Below, piece by piece: positions 25,536 through 36,035 of a stretch of 64,000 nucleotides of DNA (within the stretch, counting starts at the first letter, position 1; every line of letters starts with the position of its first letter). Under the pieces are notes generated by a model. The model had not been told where the DNA came from, did not search any database, and saw only the letters and a program-made list of their open reading frames with translations. The position numbers and the translations under genes are program-made. The stretch is from Ensifer canadensis. GTDB taxonomy: Bacteria; Pseudomonadota; Alphaproteobacteria; Rhizobiales; Rhizobiaceae. The DNA lies in NCBI RefSeq assembly GCF_017488845.2, contig NZ_CP083370.1, positions 1,922,001 through 1,986,000 on the forward strand, in the 5' to 3' direction.

Positions 25536-27935
25536 TTAGTTCAGTTGCACCGACAGCTTGTCGATGGTTCCCGTGAACTGAAATGGCACCTGGTAATCCC
25601 CGTCCTCGACGCCAGTGCGGGTATCGACGCCGACATCGAAGGTCTCGTCAATCGTCATGAGGAAGGGCACGGTGTTTGCGACCTTTTGACTGGCGACTTC
25701 TTTGCCGTCGACGTTCAGGACTCCGCTGCCGCCCTTGCCGGGGCCGCCACCATCGTATTTGAAGGTAAAGACGATGGTATGCTTGCCCGGAGTGAGCGCG
25801 TCCTGGCCTTCCCAACGGAATTTTTCCAGTGCCAGAAGGTTGTAAAGGAAGACCGGCTTGCCCTTCAGCAGGTAGAGCCCGTACCCGCCGAAGCGACCGC
25901 CTTGGGTGACCAGCATGCCATCGCCGCCGCCTTGCGGCACGTCTACCTCAGCCGTGACAGTGTAGCTTTTATTGACGATGTCGGGCGCGTTTCCGGATGG
26001 AAGACCGGATATTTCGCCTGAGTACGTAAACAAGGTTTTTCCGGCCGTGGCACTCGGGCGGGGTGCGAGAACGCGCTGGAGAAAGTCGTTGTCGAGCGGA
26101 AACACACCATACTTCGCCGCCTCGACGAGGAACAGTTCCTTCAACTCCTGAAGCTTGTCAGGCATCTTGGCCGCGAGGTCGTTGTTCTGCGAATAGTCCT
26201 CGTTGAGATTGTAGAGTTCCCAGGTGTAGCCATTGACCACTTCGGGCATCTTACCCAAACCGAGCAACCACGGCGCAAGCGGCGGCGTTGTGGATGCCAT
26301 CCAGCCGTCGTGGTAGATGGCGCGGTTGGCCAGCATTTCGAAATACTGCGTCGTACGCCGAGACGCAGTATTGGCGTTCTCCTTGTCCCAGCTATAGGCC
26401 ATGGAAACGCCTTCAATCCGCTTCTGCGCCACGCCGTTGACCATCACGGGAGCCTGAATGCCGGTCGCCTCGAGGATCGTCGGGACGATGTCGATCAAAT
26501 GGTGGAATTGTGTGCGGATTCCACCGGCATCCTTGATACGGGCCGGCCAGGCCATGGCCATGCCTTGCCGGGTGCCGCCAAAGTGCGATGCCACCTGCTT
26601 CGTCCACTTGAATGGGGTGTCGAAGGCCCAGGACCACGCCACCGACATGTGCGGCTGGGTCTTGTCCGAACCCCAGACATCGTAATATTTCAACTGTTCC
26701 TTGACCGGAACATTGATGCCTTCGATCGCGGCCAGGTCGAACGGCGTGCCAACGGTGGAACCTTCGGCACTGGTACCATTGTCGCCTTCGATGTAGATGA
26801 CGAGCGTATTGTCGAGCTTGCCCAAATCGTCCACCGCCTGGATCACCCGTCCGATCTCATTGTCGGTGTAGGCCACATAGGCGGCATAGACTTCCGCCTG
26901 GCGCGCGAAGAGCTTCTTGCTGTCGGCGTCGAGCGTATCCCACTTGGGCAGATCGTTGGGCCACGGCGTCAGTTGGGCGTTCGCCGGAATGACGCCCAGC
27001 TTCTTCTGATTGGCGAATATCTGGTCGCGCATGGCATTCCAGCCCATGTCGAACTTGCCCTTGAACTTATCGACCCATTCCTGGGTTGGATGATGGGGGG
27101 CGTGGGTGCCGCCCGGCACGTAATAGAGGAAGAACGGCTTATCAGGCGCAACGACGCTGAGTTGTCGCATGTAGCCGATCGCCTCATCCGCCATGTCAGT
27201 CGTGAGGTTGTAGCCGGGCTTTCCGATCCATGGAAAAATCTGTGTGTGATCGCGGAACAGGTAGGGTGTCCACTGGTCGGTCTCGCCGCCCATGAAGCCA
27301 TAGAAGTATTCGAAACCCATCCCAGAGGGCCATTGGTCGTAGGGGCCCGCCAAGCTGTACTGATAGCTCGGCGTGTTGTGGTTCTTGCCGAACCAGGACG
27401 TCGCATAGCCGTTGTCTTTCAGGATTTCACCGACGCTGGCGTTATCGAGACCGAGGATGGAATCATAACCTGGATAACCGGTGGCCTGCTCGGAGATCAC
27501 ACCGAAACCCACGGAGTGATGATTGCGGCCGGTAATCAGAGCCGCGCGCGAGGGCGAGCAGAGCGCCGTCGAGTTGAACTGGGTGTAGCGGAGCCCCGCC
27601 TGCGCGATCCGGTCCAATGCAGGCGTGGGGACAACACCGCCGAAGGTACCAGGGACACCGTAGCCCGCGTCGTCGGTCATGATCAAAAGGATGTTCGGCG
27701 CGCCTTTTGGGGGCACGATCTGCGGCGGCCAATAGGGCTTCGAGTCTTTCGCGCTGAGCCCGATCGCACCACCGAATGTCGGCGGGGGGTTGGGGAGATA
27801 TCGCCCGTCGACCGTCGTCGTGGCATCCGGGTTGCCCGGTGTGCCGGTGATCTGTTGTGCGCTCGCCGCACCAAACCCCATCAGGATTGTGATGATGGCG
27901 GTCGATGCAATCGCGGTCGATTTCATGCTACGCAT
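25536..27935 (-). CDS. secreted arylsulfatase
   Basis: 799 residues from ATG 27935, preceded by GGGAGGG. A signal peptide is visible (to about residue 27, FGAASAQ). The sulfatase domain begins APNILLIMTDDAGYG (metal-binding Asp pair 88-89). It carries the signature CSPSR at 126-130, whose Cys is converted to formylglycine by a maturation enzyme not found in this window. A C-terminal beta-rich domain (about 640-799) resembles that of long arylsulfatases. It cleaves sulfate esters in the periplasm, probably for sulfur scavenging. Confidence 0.9.
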   Translation of the reverse strand: MRSMKSTAIASTAIITILMGFGAASAQQITGTPGNPDATTTVDGRYLPNPPPTFGGAIGLSAKDSKPYWPPQIVPPKGAPNILLIMTDDAGYGVPGTFGGVVPTPALDRIAQAGLRYTQFNSTALCSPSRAALITGRNHHSVGFGVISEQATGYPGYDSILGLDNASVGEILKDNGYATSWFGKNHNTPSYQYSLAGPYDQWPSGMGFEYFYGFMGGETDQWTPYLFRDHTQIFPWIGKPGYNLTTDMADEAIGYMRQLSVVAPDKPFFLYYVPGGTHAPHHPTQEWVDKFKGKFDMGWNAMRDQIFANQKKLGVIPANAQLTPWPNDLPKWDTLDADSKKLFARQAEVYAAYVAYTDNEIGRVIQAVDDLGKLDNTLVIYIEGDNGTSAEGSTVGTPFDLAAIEGINVPVKEQLKYYDVWGSDKTQPHMSVAWSWAFDTPFKWTKQVASHFGGTRQGMAMAWPARIKDAGGIRTQFHHLIDIVPTILEATGIQAPVMVNGVAQKRIEGVSMAYSWDKENANTASRRTTQYFEMLANRAIYHDGWMASTTPPLAPWLLGLGKMPEVVNGYTWELYNLNEDYSQNNDLAAKMPDKLQELKELFLVEAAKYGVFPLDNDFLQRVLAPRPSATAGKTLFTYSGEISGLPSGNAPDIVNKSYTVTAEVDVPQGGGDGMLVTQGGRFGGYGLYLLKGKPVFLYNLLALEKFRWEGQDALTPGKHTIVFTFKYDGGGPGKGGSGVLNVDGKEVASQKVANTVPFLMTIDETFDVGVDTRTGVEDGDYQVPFQFTGTIDKLSVQLN

Positions 27936-28117
27936 GTCAACACCCTCCCCTCGTGGCAGCTCCGTCCGAGGGCGGACGCGCACTGCACCATTTCGATCTC
28001 GCTCGGCGGCCATTCCATACTGAAGAAAGGTTCGATCGGACTGTAGAGACGTAGGACTGTGCCCTTGGTCGCCTTGGGCACGGCCGGCAACATCGGCGGA
28101 GCTTTCAGAATCGGCAC
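27923..28117 (-). pseudogene. C-terminal remnant of a second DUF1254/DUF1214 gene
   Basis: The frame holds LRLYSPIEPFFSMEWPPSEI, which aligns with the extreme C-terminus of the full-length protein at 11357-12883 (LRLYGPLEPWFNNSWRPGEI) at about 13 of 20 positions. Nothing of the first 480 residues remains. The native stop has been lost and the frame runs into the arylsulfatase start in another phase. It marks a deletion next to the arylsulfatase. Confidence 0.7.
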
Positions 28118-28402
28118 CTTGATTATTTCAGCGATGACGCTTCTGAGCAGGACGACGTGACGGCAGTGATTGCAGCGAATGCGAGCAACCGGACGGCGTC
28201 ATTGATGCGCCGCTTGGATCAGTCTTCCGGATGTGGCGGAATACTACCACACAGATTGCGCTCTTGATACTGACTCAACCGCTCACGACCCGGCGTGGCT
28301 CGCCCCCGACCGTCGAGTAGCCGGGTGAAAGGCAGCGGCAGCTTTTGGCCGATACCGTTGAAAAACACCCCCGATGTGAAGTGGCTCAACGTCGGCGAGA
28401 TA

Positions 28403-28615
28403 TTAAGTTATCAGTTGCAAAAGCAGCGAAGGCGAACTTAGGAAGCCGCCAACAAAGAGGCCAACGAATCCAAGAGCTAGCGCTCCGACAAGTCCATGGT
28501 TCTCCCAGCCAGTCGAAGCTCCCACCGCTGTCGCTGCGACGATGATCGACACTGACCATACGATCTTGATGAGCACGACCGTGCGCCGCATGACTGTAGG
28601 TTTTTCTTGCGCCAT
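28403..28615 (-). CDS. 70-aa two-helix membrane protein
   Basis: 70 residues from ATG 28615 (MAQEKPTVMRRTVVLIK). Two helices (about 12-30 and 38-58) with a GASTGWENHG loop. The region is lower in GC than its neighbours. No family recognised. Confidence 0.5.
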   Translation of the reverse strand: MAQEKPTVMRRTVVLIKIVWSVSIIVAATAVGASTGWENHGLVGALALGFVGLFVGGFLSSPSLLLQLIT

Positions 28616-28898
28616 GGCAAAACCAGTTTGTTTCGAGGCCTTTGTTGATTGAATATAATATCGAATTCTCTTTCCACGATAGCCGTGATTGATAGCCATC
28701 GTCCCATCCCGGGCCAGTAGCAGCCAAGCCAGCGCCTCTAGCTGTGAACTTTCAGGAGGTTGTCCATTTGGAGCAGATTTAGGAGACTGGAGTTACCACA
28801 CCTCAGTTTTCCAGGATCGCACCGAATGAACATTCACAAGAATGCCCGACTGACGCCGTTGCATCGAGAGGAAATGGCCGTCGGACAAAACGCCCGCC

Positions 28899-29381
28899 CT
28901 ATGAAATCCCCGTAATATCCAGCTCGTGTCCGCCCATGGCAGCCACATCGCCGACCCCCTTGCCCATGAGGATCCGGGCCACCGGGGAAACGTAGGAAAT
29001 CGATCCGGCCTTCGGGTCCGCCTCGTCCTCGCCGACGATGCGATAGGTCTGCACCCGGCCGTCGTCGCGGCTGAAGGTGACGGTGCTGCCGAAGGCGACG
29101 ATGTCAGTCGAGGTCGGGGCGGCGACGAGCTGGGCGGTGCGCAGCCGTTCGGCAAGATAGCGCAGGTCGCGCAAGGGGCCGGCCGCCTGCCGCCGGCGCT
29201 CGTTGACGTCTTCGATCCCGCTGGTCGCATCATAGGCCGCGCGCGCTTCGCGCTGCTGCTGCTCCAGCACCTTGAGGCCCGCTTCGGTGACAAGGTTGGG
29301 ATGCGGCGAAACCGGGCGGTCGGGCAAAAGGGTTTCCGCCGCGGTTTCGGCACTTTCTTCCTTGGTGAAGGCAACGCTCAC
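28899..29381 (-). CDS. GreA/GreB-family transcription elongation factor-like protein
   Basis: 160 residues. The N-terminal coiled coil (about 30-80) reads LVTEAGLKVLEQQQREARAA and LRDLRYLAERLRTAQ. The C-terminal FKBP-like domain (about 88-158) reads VAFGSTVTFSRDDG, YRIVGEDEADP, and SPVARILMGKGVGD. Gre factors rescue backtracked RNA polymerase; this is a shorter-headed paralogue type common in rhizobia, distinct from the housekeeping greA. It stands alone. Confidence 0.85.
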   Translation of the reverse strand: MSVAFTKEESAETAAETLLPDRPVSPHPNLVTEAGLKVLEQQQREARAAYDATSGIEDVNERRRQAAGPLRDLRYLAERLRTAQLVAAPTSTDIVAFGSTVTFSRDDGRVQTYRIVGEDEADPKAGSISYVSPVARILMGKGVGDVAAMGGHELDITGIS

Positions 29382-29717
29382 GATCGAACTCCGTTTGGAC
29401 GCGGCAGGCTCTTACAATGCCTCCGCGCGAAAGCCCACTGTCGGTGAGGCACCGCGCTGGGGATGACAAGAGTAATCGCTGATATTGCCCCATCCGCGGG
29501 CGGCGGTCACCCCGCATTATCTGACGTCATCCGCTGGCATGAGGCACTTGGAAACCGGCACCAGGCAGAGGCGCGGATCGGCCATCCATGACAGTCCGAA
29601 GCCCGAATGAGTAAGGGCCATCGCCGCACCGGACGCCTCCTCTTGTCCGCAAAACCCGCGACGCGCCTCGCCACCCTTGCAATCAGCGGCTGCCCGCCTT
29701 CGCCGCCACGCACCCCA
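29382..29717. other. intergenic stretch, nothing recognised
   Basis: No supported gene or repeat was seen between the GreA-like gene and the LysR pseudogene. Confidence 0.5.
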
Positions 29718-30618
29718 TCAGGTGGCGAGCAACGGCCGCATCAATCCCTCCAGCCACTCGGCAAACACCTGGAAGCGACGGGAAAGATGCTGGCGGTGCG
29801 GGTAGAGCAGCGCCAGCGGCATCGGCTCGGCGCAATGGCCGGGCATGACCTCGACGAGGTCTCCGGCCTGCAGATGCGCCTTGACGTCATAGGCCGGGAT
29901 CTGGATGAGGCCGAGATCCGCCAGGCAGCAGGCGATGCTGCCCTCGGCGCTGTTGACGGTAACGCGGCCGGCCATCGCCACGGTCCGTGTCTCGCCACCT
30001 TCGATCCACTCCCACTCCTCCACCCGGCCGGTTGAGGGCGACGCGTAGTTGACGGCGAAATGCCGGGCCAGGTCTTCCGGTTTTTCGGGCGTGCCATAGC
30101 GCGTGAGATAGCCGGGCTTGCGACATTGACGAGCTTGAGGTTACCGATCGGCCGGGCGATCAGGGCGGAATCACTGCGCGGCCCGACCCGCAGCGCGCAA
30201 TCGACGCTTTCCTCGATCAGGTTCACCGCCCGGTCGGTCATGCCAAGGTCGACGTCGATACCGGGATATCGCTCGAGGAAGCTGGCGAGTTCAGGGCGAC
30301 GATCAGCCGGCCGATCCGGCTCGGCAGCTCGACGCGCAGCCGGCCGGTCGGCCAGTCCTCTCCCTGGCGAAACAGGTTTTCCGTCTCGTCGACATCGGCG
30401 ATCAGCCGCATGCAGCGCTCGTAGAAGGCCGCCCCATCCTGGGTCGGCGAAACCTTGCGGGTGGTGCGATGCAGGAGCCGCGTGCCCACCCGGGTTTCCA
30501 GCGCCTGCACCGCCGCCGACACCGACGAGCGCGGCATATCCAGCGTGTCGGCGGCGCGAGTGAAGCTGGCGCAGTCGACGACGCGTGTGAAAATGCGAAA
30601 AAGCTCGATCCGGTCCAT
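29718..30618 (-). pseudogene. LysR-family regulator broken by two frameshifts
   Basis: The first frame (30618 to about 30290) gives a full HTH: MDRIELFRIFTRVVDCASF, then MPRSSVSAAVQALE. It then slips. A second frame (about 30290-30115) continues ELASFLERYPGIDVDL, then MTDRAVNLIEESVDCALRVG. A third (about 30115-29718) continues YLTRYGTPEKPEDLARHF to the end LEGLMRPLLA. Joined, they make a normal LysR of about 300 residues. The divergent SDR gene next door is intact and is the classic target for this type of regulator. Either a recent pseudogene or sequencing errors. Confidence 0.85.
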
Positions 30619-30755
30619 GGTCAGCCGCTTATTGTTCGAGATTCCTGACAGGTTATGTCACGGACGGCGGCTTTATAACAGAGATGCCGACGATATGCTT
30701 CGGGTGGAAAGACGGCCGCAGCGGGCGGCCTTCAAGCACCGAAAAGGTTCTGGCC

Positions 30756-31529
30756 ATGACCGATCACAGCATCAGAGGTAAATCCGTTCTCATCGCCGGC
30801 GGCGCGAAAAACCTCGGCGGTTTGTTGGCGCGCGATTTTGCCGAACAGGGCGCCCGCGCCGTCGCCATCCATTACAACAGCGCCGCAACTAAGGCCCCCT
30901 CCGAGGAGACCGTGGCTGCGATCAAGGCGGCTGGTGCCAATGCCTTCGCCTTCCAGGCCGACCTGACCGGCGCCAGCGCGGTGGAAAAGCTGTTTGCCGA
31001 TGCCAAGGCCGCGCTCGGTGGCATCGATATCGCCGTCAACACGGTCGGCAAGGTGGTGAAGAAGCCGCTCGTCGACATCACCGAGGCCGAGTATGACGAG
31101 ATGACCGCGGTCAATTCCAAGTCCGCCTTCTTCTTCCTGAAGGAAGCCGGCAAAAATGTCAGCGACAACGGCAAGGTCTGCACGCTGGTCACCTCGCTGC
31201 TCGGCGCCTTCACGCCGTTTTACGCCGCCTATGCCGGCACCAAGGCGCCGGTTGAACACTTCACCCGCGCCGCCGCCAAGGAATTCGGCGATCGCGGCAT
31301 CTCGGTGACGGCGATCGGCGCGGGGCCGATGGATACGCCCTTCTTCTATCCTGCCGAAGGCGCCGATGCCGTTGCCTATCACAAGACTGCTTCCGCGCTG
31401 TCGAAGTTCTCGACCACAGGCCTTACCGATATCGAGGACATCGTGCCTTTCATCCGCTTCCTCGTCTCCGACGGCTGGTGGATGACCGGCCAGACCATCC
31501 TCGTCAATGGCGGCTACACCACGAAGTGA
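30756..31529 (+). CDS. short-chain dehydrogenase/reductase (SDR)
   Basis: 257 residues from ATG 30756. The Rossmann start is SVLIAGGAKNLGGLLA (glycine-rich NAD(P) loop), then DIAVNTVGKV (NNAG-type motif), LVTSLLGAF with the catalytic Ser, and YAGTK (Tyr-x-x-x-Lys). The C-terminus VSDGWWMTGQTILVNGGYT is the family ending. It is a classical SDR reducing or oxidising an unknown alcohol/ketone. It is divergent from the broken LysR gene 137 bases away, so its control may now be altered. Confidence 0.9.
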   Translation: MTDHSIRGKSVLIAGGAKNLGGLLARDFAEQGARAVAIHYNSAATKAPSEETVAAIKAAGANAFAFQADLTGASAVEKLFADAKAALGGIDIAVNTVGKVVKKPLVDITEAEYDEMTAVNSKSAFFFLKEAGKNVSDNGKVCTLVTSLLGAFTPFYAAYAGTKAPVEHFTRAAAKEFGDRGISVTAIGAGPMDTPFFYPAEGADAVAYHKTASALSKFSTTGLTDIEDIVPFIRFLVSDGWWMTGQTILVNGGYTTK

Positions 31530-31681
31530 CCGGCAAAGGGCGGTGCTGGCGCCGCCCGTCGACAGGACAGAAATTTCACAATAGCCTCATAAACGAGCCG
31601 CCCTGCTCCGCCGACGGAAGATCGACCGGAGCGGGCGGCCGTTCGACCTGCTGCGGCATCCAACGCCCCGGCGCTTCACGG

Positions 31682-33934
31682 ATGGATTTCATGGCGTCTT
31701 TCCTGCCCACGTCGTCTCGCCTGCCTGCGCTGCTCGCCCTTCTCGTCATGCTCCTTCCGCCGCTCTACGCCCGGGCGCAGACGCCGCCGGCCCCCGTGAC
31801 CGTCGTTCTCACCCATGGTCAGCCAAGCGAGGAGATCGAAAGCACGCTGCGGGCAGCAGCCGCTTCCGGCCGGCCGGTCACCGTCGAATGGCGCGATGCG
31901 CCGGACACCGCACCAAAGGCACCGATCGACGCCACCACAGCCGCCGCCACAACGCCTCAGCCCCAGTCGCCCGCGGCCGACGACGCGCTCGAGGGACTAT
32001 CGGCTCGCTTCGTCAATGGCCTGCAGATGGGCCTGAATGGCACCTCGGCCATCGCTGCCGTCATGGGCGATGTCGCAGCCAGCGTGCGCGCCGAGGGACG
32101 GTCTATCCTTTCGGTCACCTCGGTGGCGCTGGCGGCCATTCTTGCCGGCCTCGCCGCCGCCGGCCTGCTCGGCTTTGTCTTCCACCGCCTCATCGGCAGC
32201 CATTTCGCCATCGTCGACGTGCTGCACCGCGTGCGCGCTTCGCTGGTGCGGCTGGGTCTCGACATCATCCATCTCGTCATCTTCGCAGGCGTCGCGCATG
32301 CGATGCTAAGGTTCTTCCTCACCGCCGGCACTGCCTCGCAAGAGCTGGCCCGCGCGCTGGTAACCGTCGCCGTCACCACGGCCGCCTATGCGGTCTGCGG
32401 CCGCTTTCTCTTCGCCCCGTCGCGGCCGCAGACGCGGTTGCTGCCCATCGCCCGGCCACGCTTCCATTTCGCCATGCTGGTTGCCTATGGCGCCATCGGT
32501 GCCGTCGTCGGCGCCAGCGTGCGCTTCGCCAACGAGCGTGCCCTGGAGCCCGCCGCCATCGAGGGCTGGTTTCTGATCGGCGTCACCGCAGTGACGTTCC
32601 TGAAGCTCTACTGGTTCATCGCCGGCCGCACCGATATCCGCAATCTCTTTGCCGGCGAAGCGCCCGGCGCCGTCCGCCGCGCCATCGCATTCGTCGTTCC
32701 CGAGTTCTATGCGCTGAGTGCGCTGACGCTCTGGCTCATGGGCTGCATCGTCGCCGGCAGCCCCAACAGCGCTCAGTGGAGCTTTGCCGGCGGCACGACG
32801 CAGGTCATCCTGCTCGGCCTTCCCATCCTCGCCTTCGGCATCCATTCGCTGGCGGGTGCGGCCGCCGATCGCCGGCGCACGCCCGCCTCCTCGCCGCTGC
32901 ACCTGGCCATCGCCGGCAGCGTGCAGACCGCCCTTGCCGGCGCCGTGTGGCTGATCGGGCTGCATATCATCATCGTGCTGTGGAGGCCGATCATGATCCA
33001 GGGCGATACCACCGCCGCCGTCGACTGGATCGTCATTCTAGAGCGCGTCAGCCTTGCCGTCGTCGCCAGCTGGGTGATCTGCAGCTTCCTCTGGCGCAGT
33101 TTTGAGGCCTTTGCGCCCACCGCCCGCGTCTCCATGCCCGGCGAGACCGAGGAGGAGGCGCAGATCCATCAGACAAGCCGGCTTTCGACCATCCTGCCGC
33201 TGATCCGCAATCTCGTCTTCGGCGGTATCTTCGCCGTCACCAGCCTCGTCGTGCTTTCGGCGCTCGGCATTAACATCGCGCCGCTGCTTGCCGGCTTCGG
33301 CGTGCTTGGCCTGGCGCTTTCCTTCGGCTCGCAGACGCTGGTCAAGGATGTGGTATCCGGCATCTTCTTCATCGCCGACGACGCATTTCGCGTCGGCGAA
33401 TATGTCGACACCGGCAAGCTCAAGGGAACGGTCGAGCGCATTTCGCTCCGCTCGCTGCGCCTGCGCCACCAGAACGGCCAGATCCACACCATTCCCTATG
33501 GCCAGCTTCAGGCCGTCACCAACTACAGCCGCGACTGGAGCACGGTGAAGTTCGAGCTGAAATTCGAGCGCTAGGACGATCCGGAAATAATCCGCAAGAC
33601 CATCAAGAAGGTTGGCCTTGCCATGCTGGAGGACGAGGAGTTCGGGCCGGAGTTCCTGGTACCCTTGAAGATGCAGGGCATCCAGGACGTCACCGAAAAC
33701 TCGCTGGTCGTGCGGCTGAAATTCACCGCCCGGCCGGGCAACCCCAGCATCCTGCAGCGCGAGGCGATGAAACGGCTGCTGCCCGCGCTGCGCGAGGCCG
33801 GCCTCAGCCTCGCCTCCAATGCCGTCACCGTGCGCTCCGGCCCCGGTGGCCTGAGCGACGCCGATGTGGCTGCGGCGAATGCGAGGCTGGCGAAAAAGCC
33901 GATCGATCCCGAAGCGGCCGCCGCCGAGACATAA
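31682..33934 (+). pseudogene. MscS-type mechanosensitive channel with in-frame amber codon
   Basis: A 751-codon frame interrupted once by TAG at 33572-33574. Before it lie a signal peptide (to APPLYARA-like site near residue 34), a periplasmic domain, about nine membrane helices, and the MscS pore region GFGVLGLALSFGSQTLVKDV followed by the beta domain (DTGKLKGTVERISLRSLRLR). After the stop the same frame continues with family sequence, DDPEIIRKTIKKVGLAMLED and FGPEFLVPLKMQGIQDV, to a stop at 33934. The truncated product of 630 residues keeps the pore but loses most of the C-terminal cage. The start could be 31682 or 31691. Confidence 0.85.
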
Positions 33935-33937
33935 CGC

Positions 33938-34071
33938 TTGTCGCGCAAACGTGCGCAGCGACATGCTGCTAATACACGAGCTTGAAGCGCACCCTGGAAA
34001 TCGCGGCGCGCCGTGCCACGGCATTTCCTGGCGGAAAACCGCTTCGCACTTTTCCTGGAGATGCTCTAGCC
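33938..34071. repeat. Repeat C fragment and repeat B (reverse)
   Basis: A partial family C element (TGTCGCGCAAACGTGCGCAG) near 33940, then a reverse family B copy at 34019-34071 that reaches the stop codon of the nucleotidyltransferase gene. Confidence 0.65.
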
Positions 34072-34881
34072 CGAAAGCCCACCCTGCCGCCGTGCAGTCT
34101 GCGGCGCATCGCGGCGATCACCGTCAAACAGCGGCCCACCCTGGCGCTCGAGCTCGTCCTGCGCCAGAGTCACCAGCACATCTGGCTGCGCCTCGCCAGC
34201 CAACCGGAAAGCGTCGTCGAAGCGCTGCGCCAGCGCGGGGTCAAGACGCTGGAGGAGCCGCGGCAGCCATTTGCCCTTGCCCGACCAGTGGCCGCGCCCG
34301 AGCAGCGCCAGGTCGCATAGCGGCTGGTGGAGGGCCGCGGCGATCGCCCGCATTTCCGCCGTCGGCCGCCTATCCCTGAGGTCGTCAAGCAGGTCGGTGA
34401 TCTGGTAGCGAAGCATGTCCCGCCGCTCCGCCTTGAGCGGACCCGGCCCGCATGAAAGCCTGGCCTTTGCCTCGTTCTGGAGGGCCAGGCCGCGATCGAT
34501 GTCCCGGCCGACAACTGTTCCGCCTGCGACCATGTCGAGCAGCACGGGATAGCCGCTGGCAAGATCCTGATCGACAAACCAGTTCAGCGTCTCGAAATCG
34601 TGGACGAAAGCCTCGACCGGAAATCCGCCGGCGATGAAGCTCTCGCGCCAGGCATTGCTCAAGTGTTCGTGCAGCACCACCAGATCGATATCGGAGGATG
34701 GCGTGCCCTCGCCGCGCAGGATCGAGCCGGCAACGATGGCAAACAGCGCGCCTGGATAGCGCTCGTTCAGGATCGTTTCGGCCGTGCGAACCGCCCGCAC
34801 GCGCTGGGCGGCCGTGGCGTCGTTGTCGGGCAAACCCGCCTGACCGTCTCGTTCCGCGTCCATCATGCCCCTCTCGTCCAT
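34066..34881 (-). CDS. nucleotidyltransferase-domain protein
   Basis: 271 residues. The Pol-beta-type nucleotidyltransferase motif is AIVAGSILRGEGTPSSDIDL (about 48-67), with Gly-Ser and the Asp-x-Asp metal ligands. The rest is helical, with DLALLGRGHWSGKGKWLPRL. Related proteins transfer a nucleotide to antibiotics, RNA or proteins; the substrate here cannot be read from sequence. It is a single gene. The start may be MDERGMM or the second Met (MMDAERDG). Confidence 0.75.
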   Translation of the reverse strand: MDERGMMDAERDGQAGLPDNDATAAQRVRAVRTAETILNERYPGALFAIVAGSILRGEGTPSSDIDLVVLHEHLSNAWRESFIAGGFPVEAFVHDFETLNWFVDQDLASGYPVLLDMVAGGTVVGRDIDRGLALQNEAKARLSCGPGPLKAERRDMLRYQITDLLDDLRDRRPTAEMRAIAAALHQPLCDLALLGRGHWSGKGKWLPRLLQRLDPALAQRFDDAFRLAGEAQPDVLVTLAQDELERQGGPLFDGDRRDAPQTARRQGGLSG

Positions 34882-34985
34882 ACGAAAAATCCCCCCGGGC
34901 GGCTGTCATCGCACGGGAGGATTTTCAAAGAAAGGCAGAAGGCTTCGATGCCGCCAGGAACCTGGCAGCGCGTGAGGCCGAGCCG

Positions 34986-36035
34986 TTACTGCAGCGTGCG
35001 GGTCGGCGCCTGGCCGGGCTGGCCGGGCTGGCCGGCGTTCGCCGCAGCACTTGCCGGGTCTGCCGCGTTGCGCTGGCTGTCGAGGCCGGTTGCCACCACC
35101 GACACGCGGAAGGTGCCGTCGAGCGTGCGGTCGAAGATCGAGCCGACGACGATGTCGGCCTCGTCATAGACTTCCTCGCGAATGCGGGTGGCCGCTTCGT
35201 CGACTTCGAACAACGTCATGTCCATGCCGCCGGAGATCGAGATCAGCACGCCCTTGGCGCCGCGCATCGACACTTCGTCGAGCAGCGGGTTGGCGATCGC
35301 CGCTTCCGCCGCCATCAGCGCGCGGCCCTCGCCGGTCGCCTCGCCGGTACCCATCATCGCCCGGCCCATGCCCTTCATGACGGATTTCACGTCGGCGAAG
35401 TCGAGGTTGATCAGGCCTTCCTTGACGATCAGGTCGGTGATGCAGCCGACGCCGGAATAGAGCACGCGGTCGGCGATCACGAAGGCATCGGCAAAGGTGG
35501 TCTTGGCGTCGGCGATGCGGAAGAGGTTCTGGTTGGGGATGACGATAACGGTGTCGGCCGCTTCGCGCAGGCGCTCGACACCCTCTTCAGCCATCTGCAT
35601 GCGGCGCTTGCCTTCGAAGCTGAACGGCTTGGTGACGACGCCGACCGTCAGGATGCCGGCCTTGCGGGCTGCCGCCGCGATCACCGGCGCAGCACCGGTG
35701 CCGGTGCCGCCGCCCATGCCGGCGGTGACGAAACACATATGCGTGCCGCCGAGGTGATCCATGATCTCGTCGATCGATTCTTCCGCCGCCGCGCGCCCGA
35801 CTTCCGGCAGCGAACCTGCACCAAGGCCCTCGGTCACATGCGCACCGAGCTGGATCAACCGCGACGCCTTCGACATCGCCAGTGCCTGGGCGTCCGTATT
35901 CGCCACGATGAAATCGACCCCCTGGAGCCCTTCGGTGATCATGTTGTTGATGGCATTGCCGCCGCCGCCGCCGACACCGATGACGGTGATCTTCGGGCGC
36001 ATTTCGGTGATCGTGGGCTTCTTGAAATCGTTCAT
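34986..36035 (-). CDS. ftsZ2: FtsZ2, short second FtsZ homologue
   Basis: 349 residues from ATG 36035 ([20 protein letters not shown]). All FtsZ GTPase motifs are intact: [20 protein letters not shown], the tubulin signature [11 protein letters not shown], and the T7 loop ([11 protein letters not shown]). The GTPase and activation domains end at about 320. The tail is a short Pro/Gln/Ala stretch ([15 protein letters not shown]) without the long linker and C-terminal conserved peptide of the main rhizobial FtsZ of nearly 600 residues. This matches the short FtsZ2 described in Sinorhizobium meliloti. It is not in a dcw cluster. Confidence 0.92.
   Translation of the reverse strand: MNDFKKPTITEMRPKITVIGVGGGGGNAINNMITEGLQGVDFIVANTDAQALAMSKASRLIQLGAHVTEGLGAGSLPEVGRAAAEESIDEIMDHLGGTHMCFVTAGMGGGTGTGAAPVIAAAARKAGILTVGVVTKPFSFEGKRRMQMAEEGVERLREAADTVIVIPNQNLFRIADAKTTFADAFVIADRVLYSGVGCITDLIVKEGLINLDFADVKSVMKGMGRAMMGTGEATGEGRALMAAEAAIANPLLDEVSMRGAKGVLISISGGMDMTLFEVDEAATRIREEVYDEADIVVGSIFDRTLDGTFRVSVVATGLDSQRNAADPASAAANAGQPGQPGQAPTRTLQ

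Noticed and set aside
26310..28046. 578-codon open frame on the plus strand
   Set aside because: Antisense shadow of the arylsulfatase, whose motifs and signal peptide are clear.
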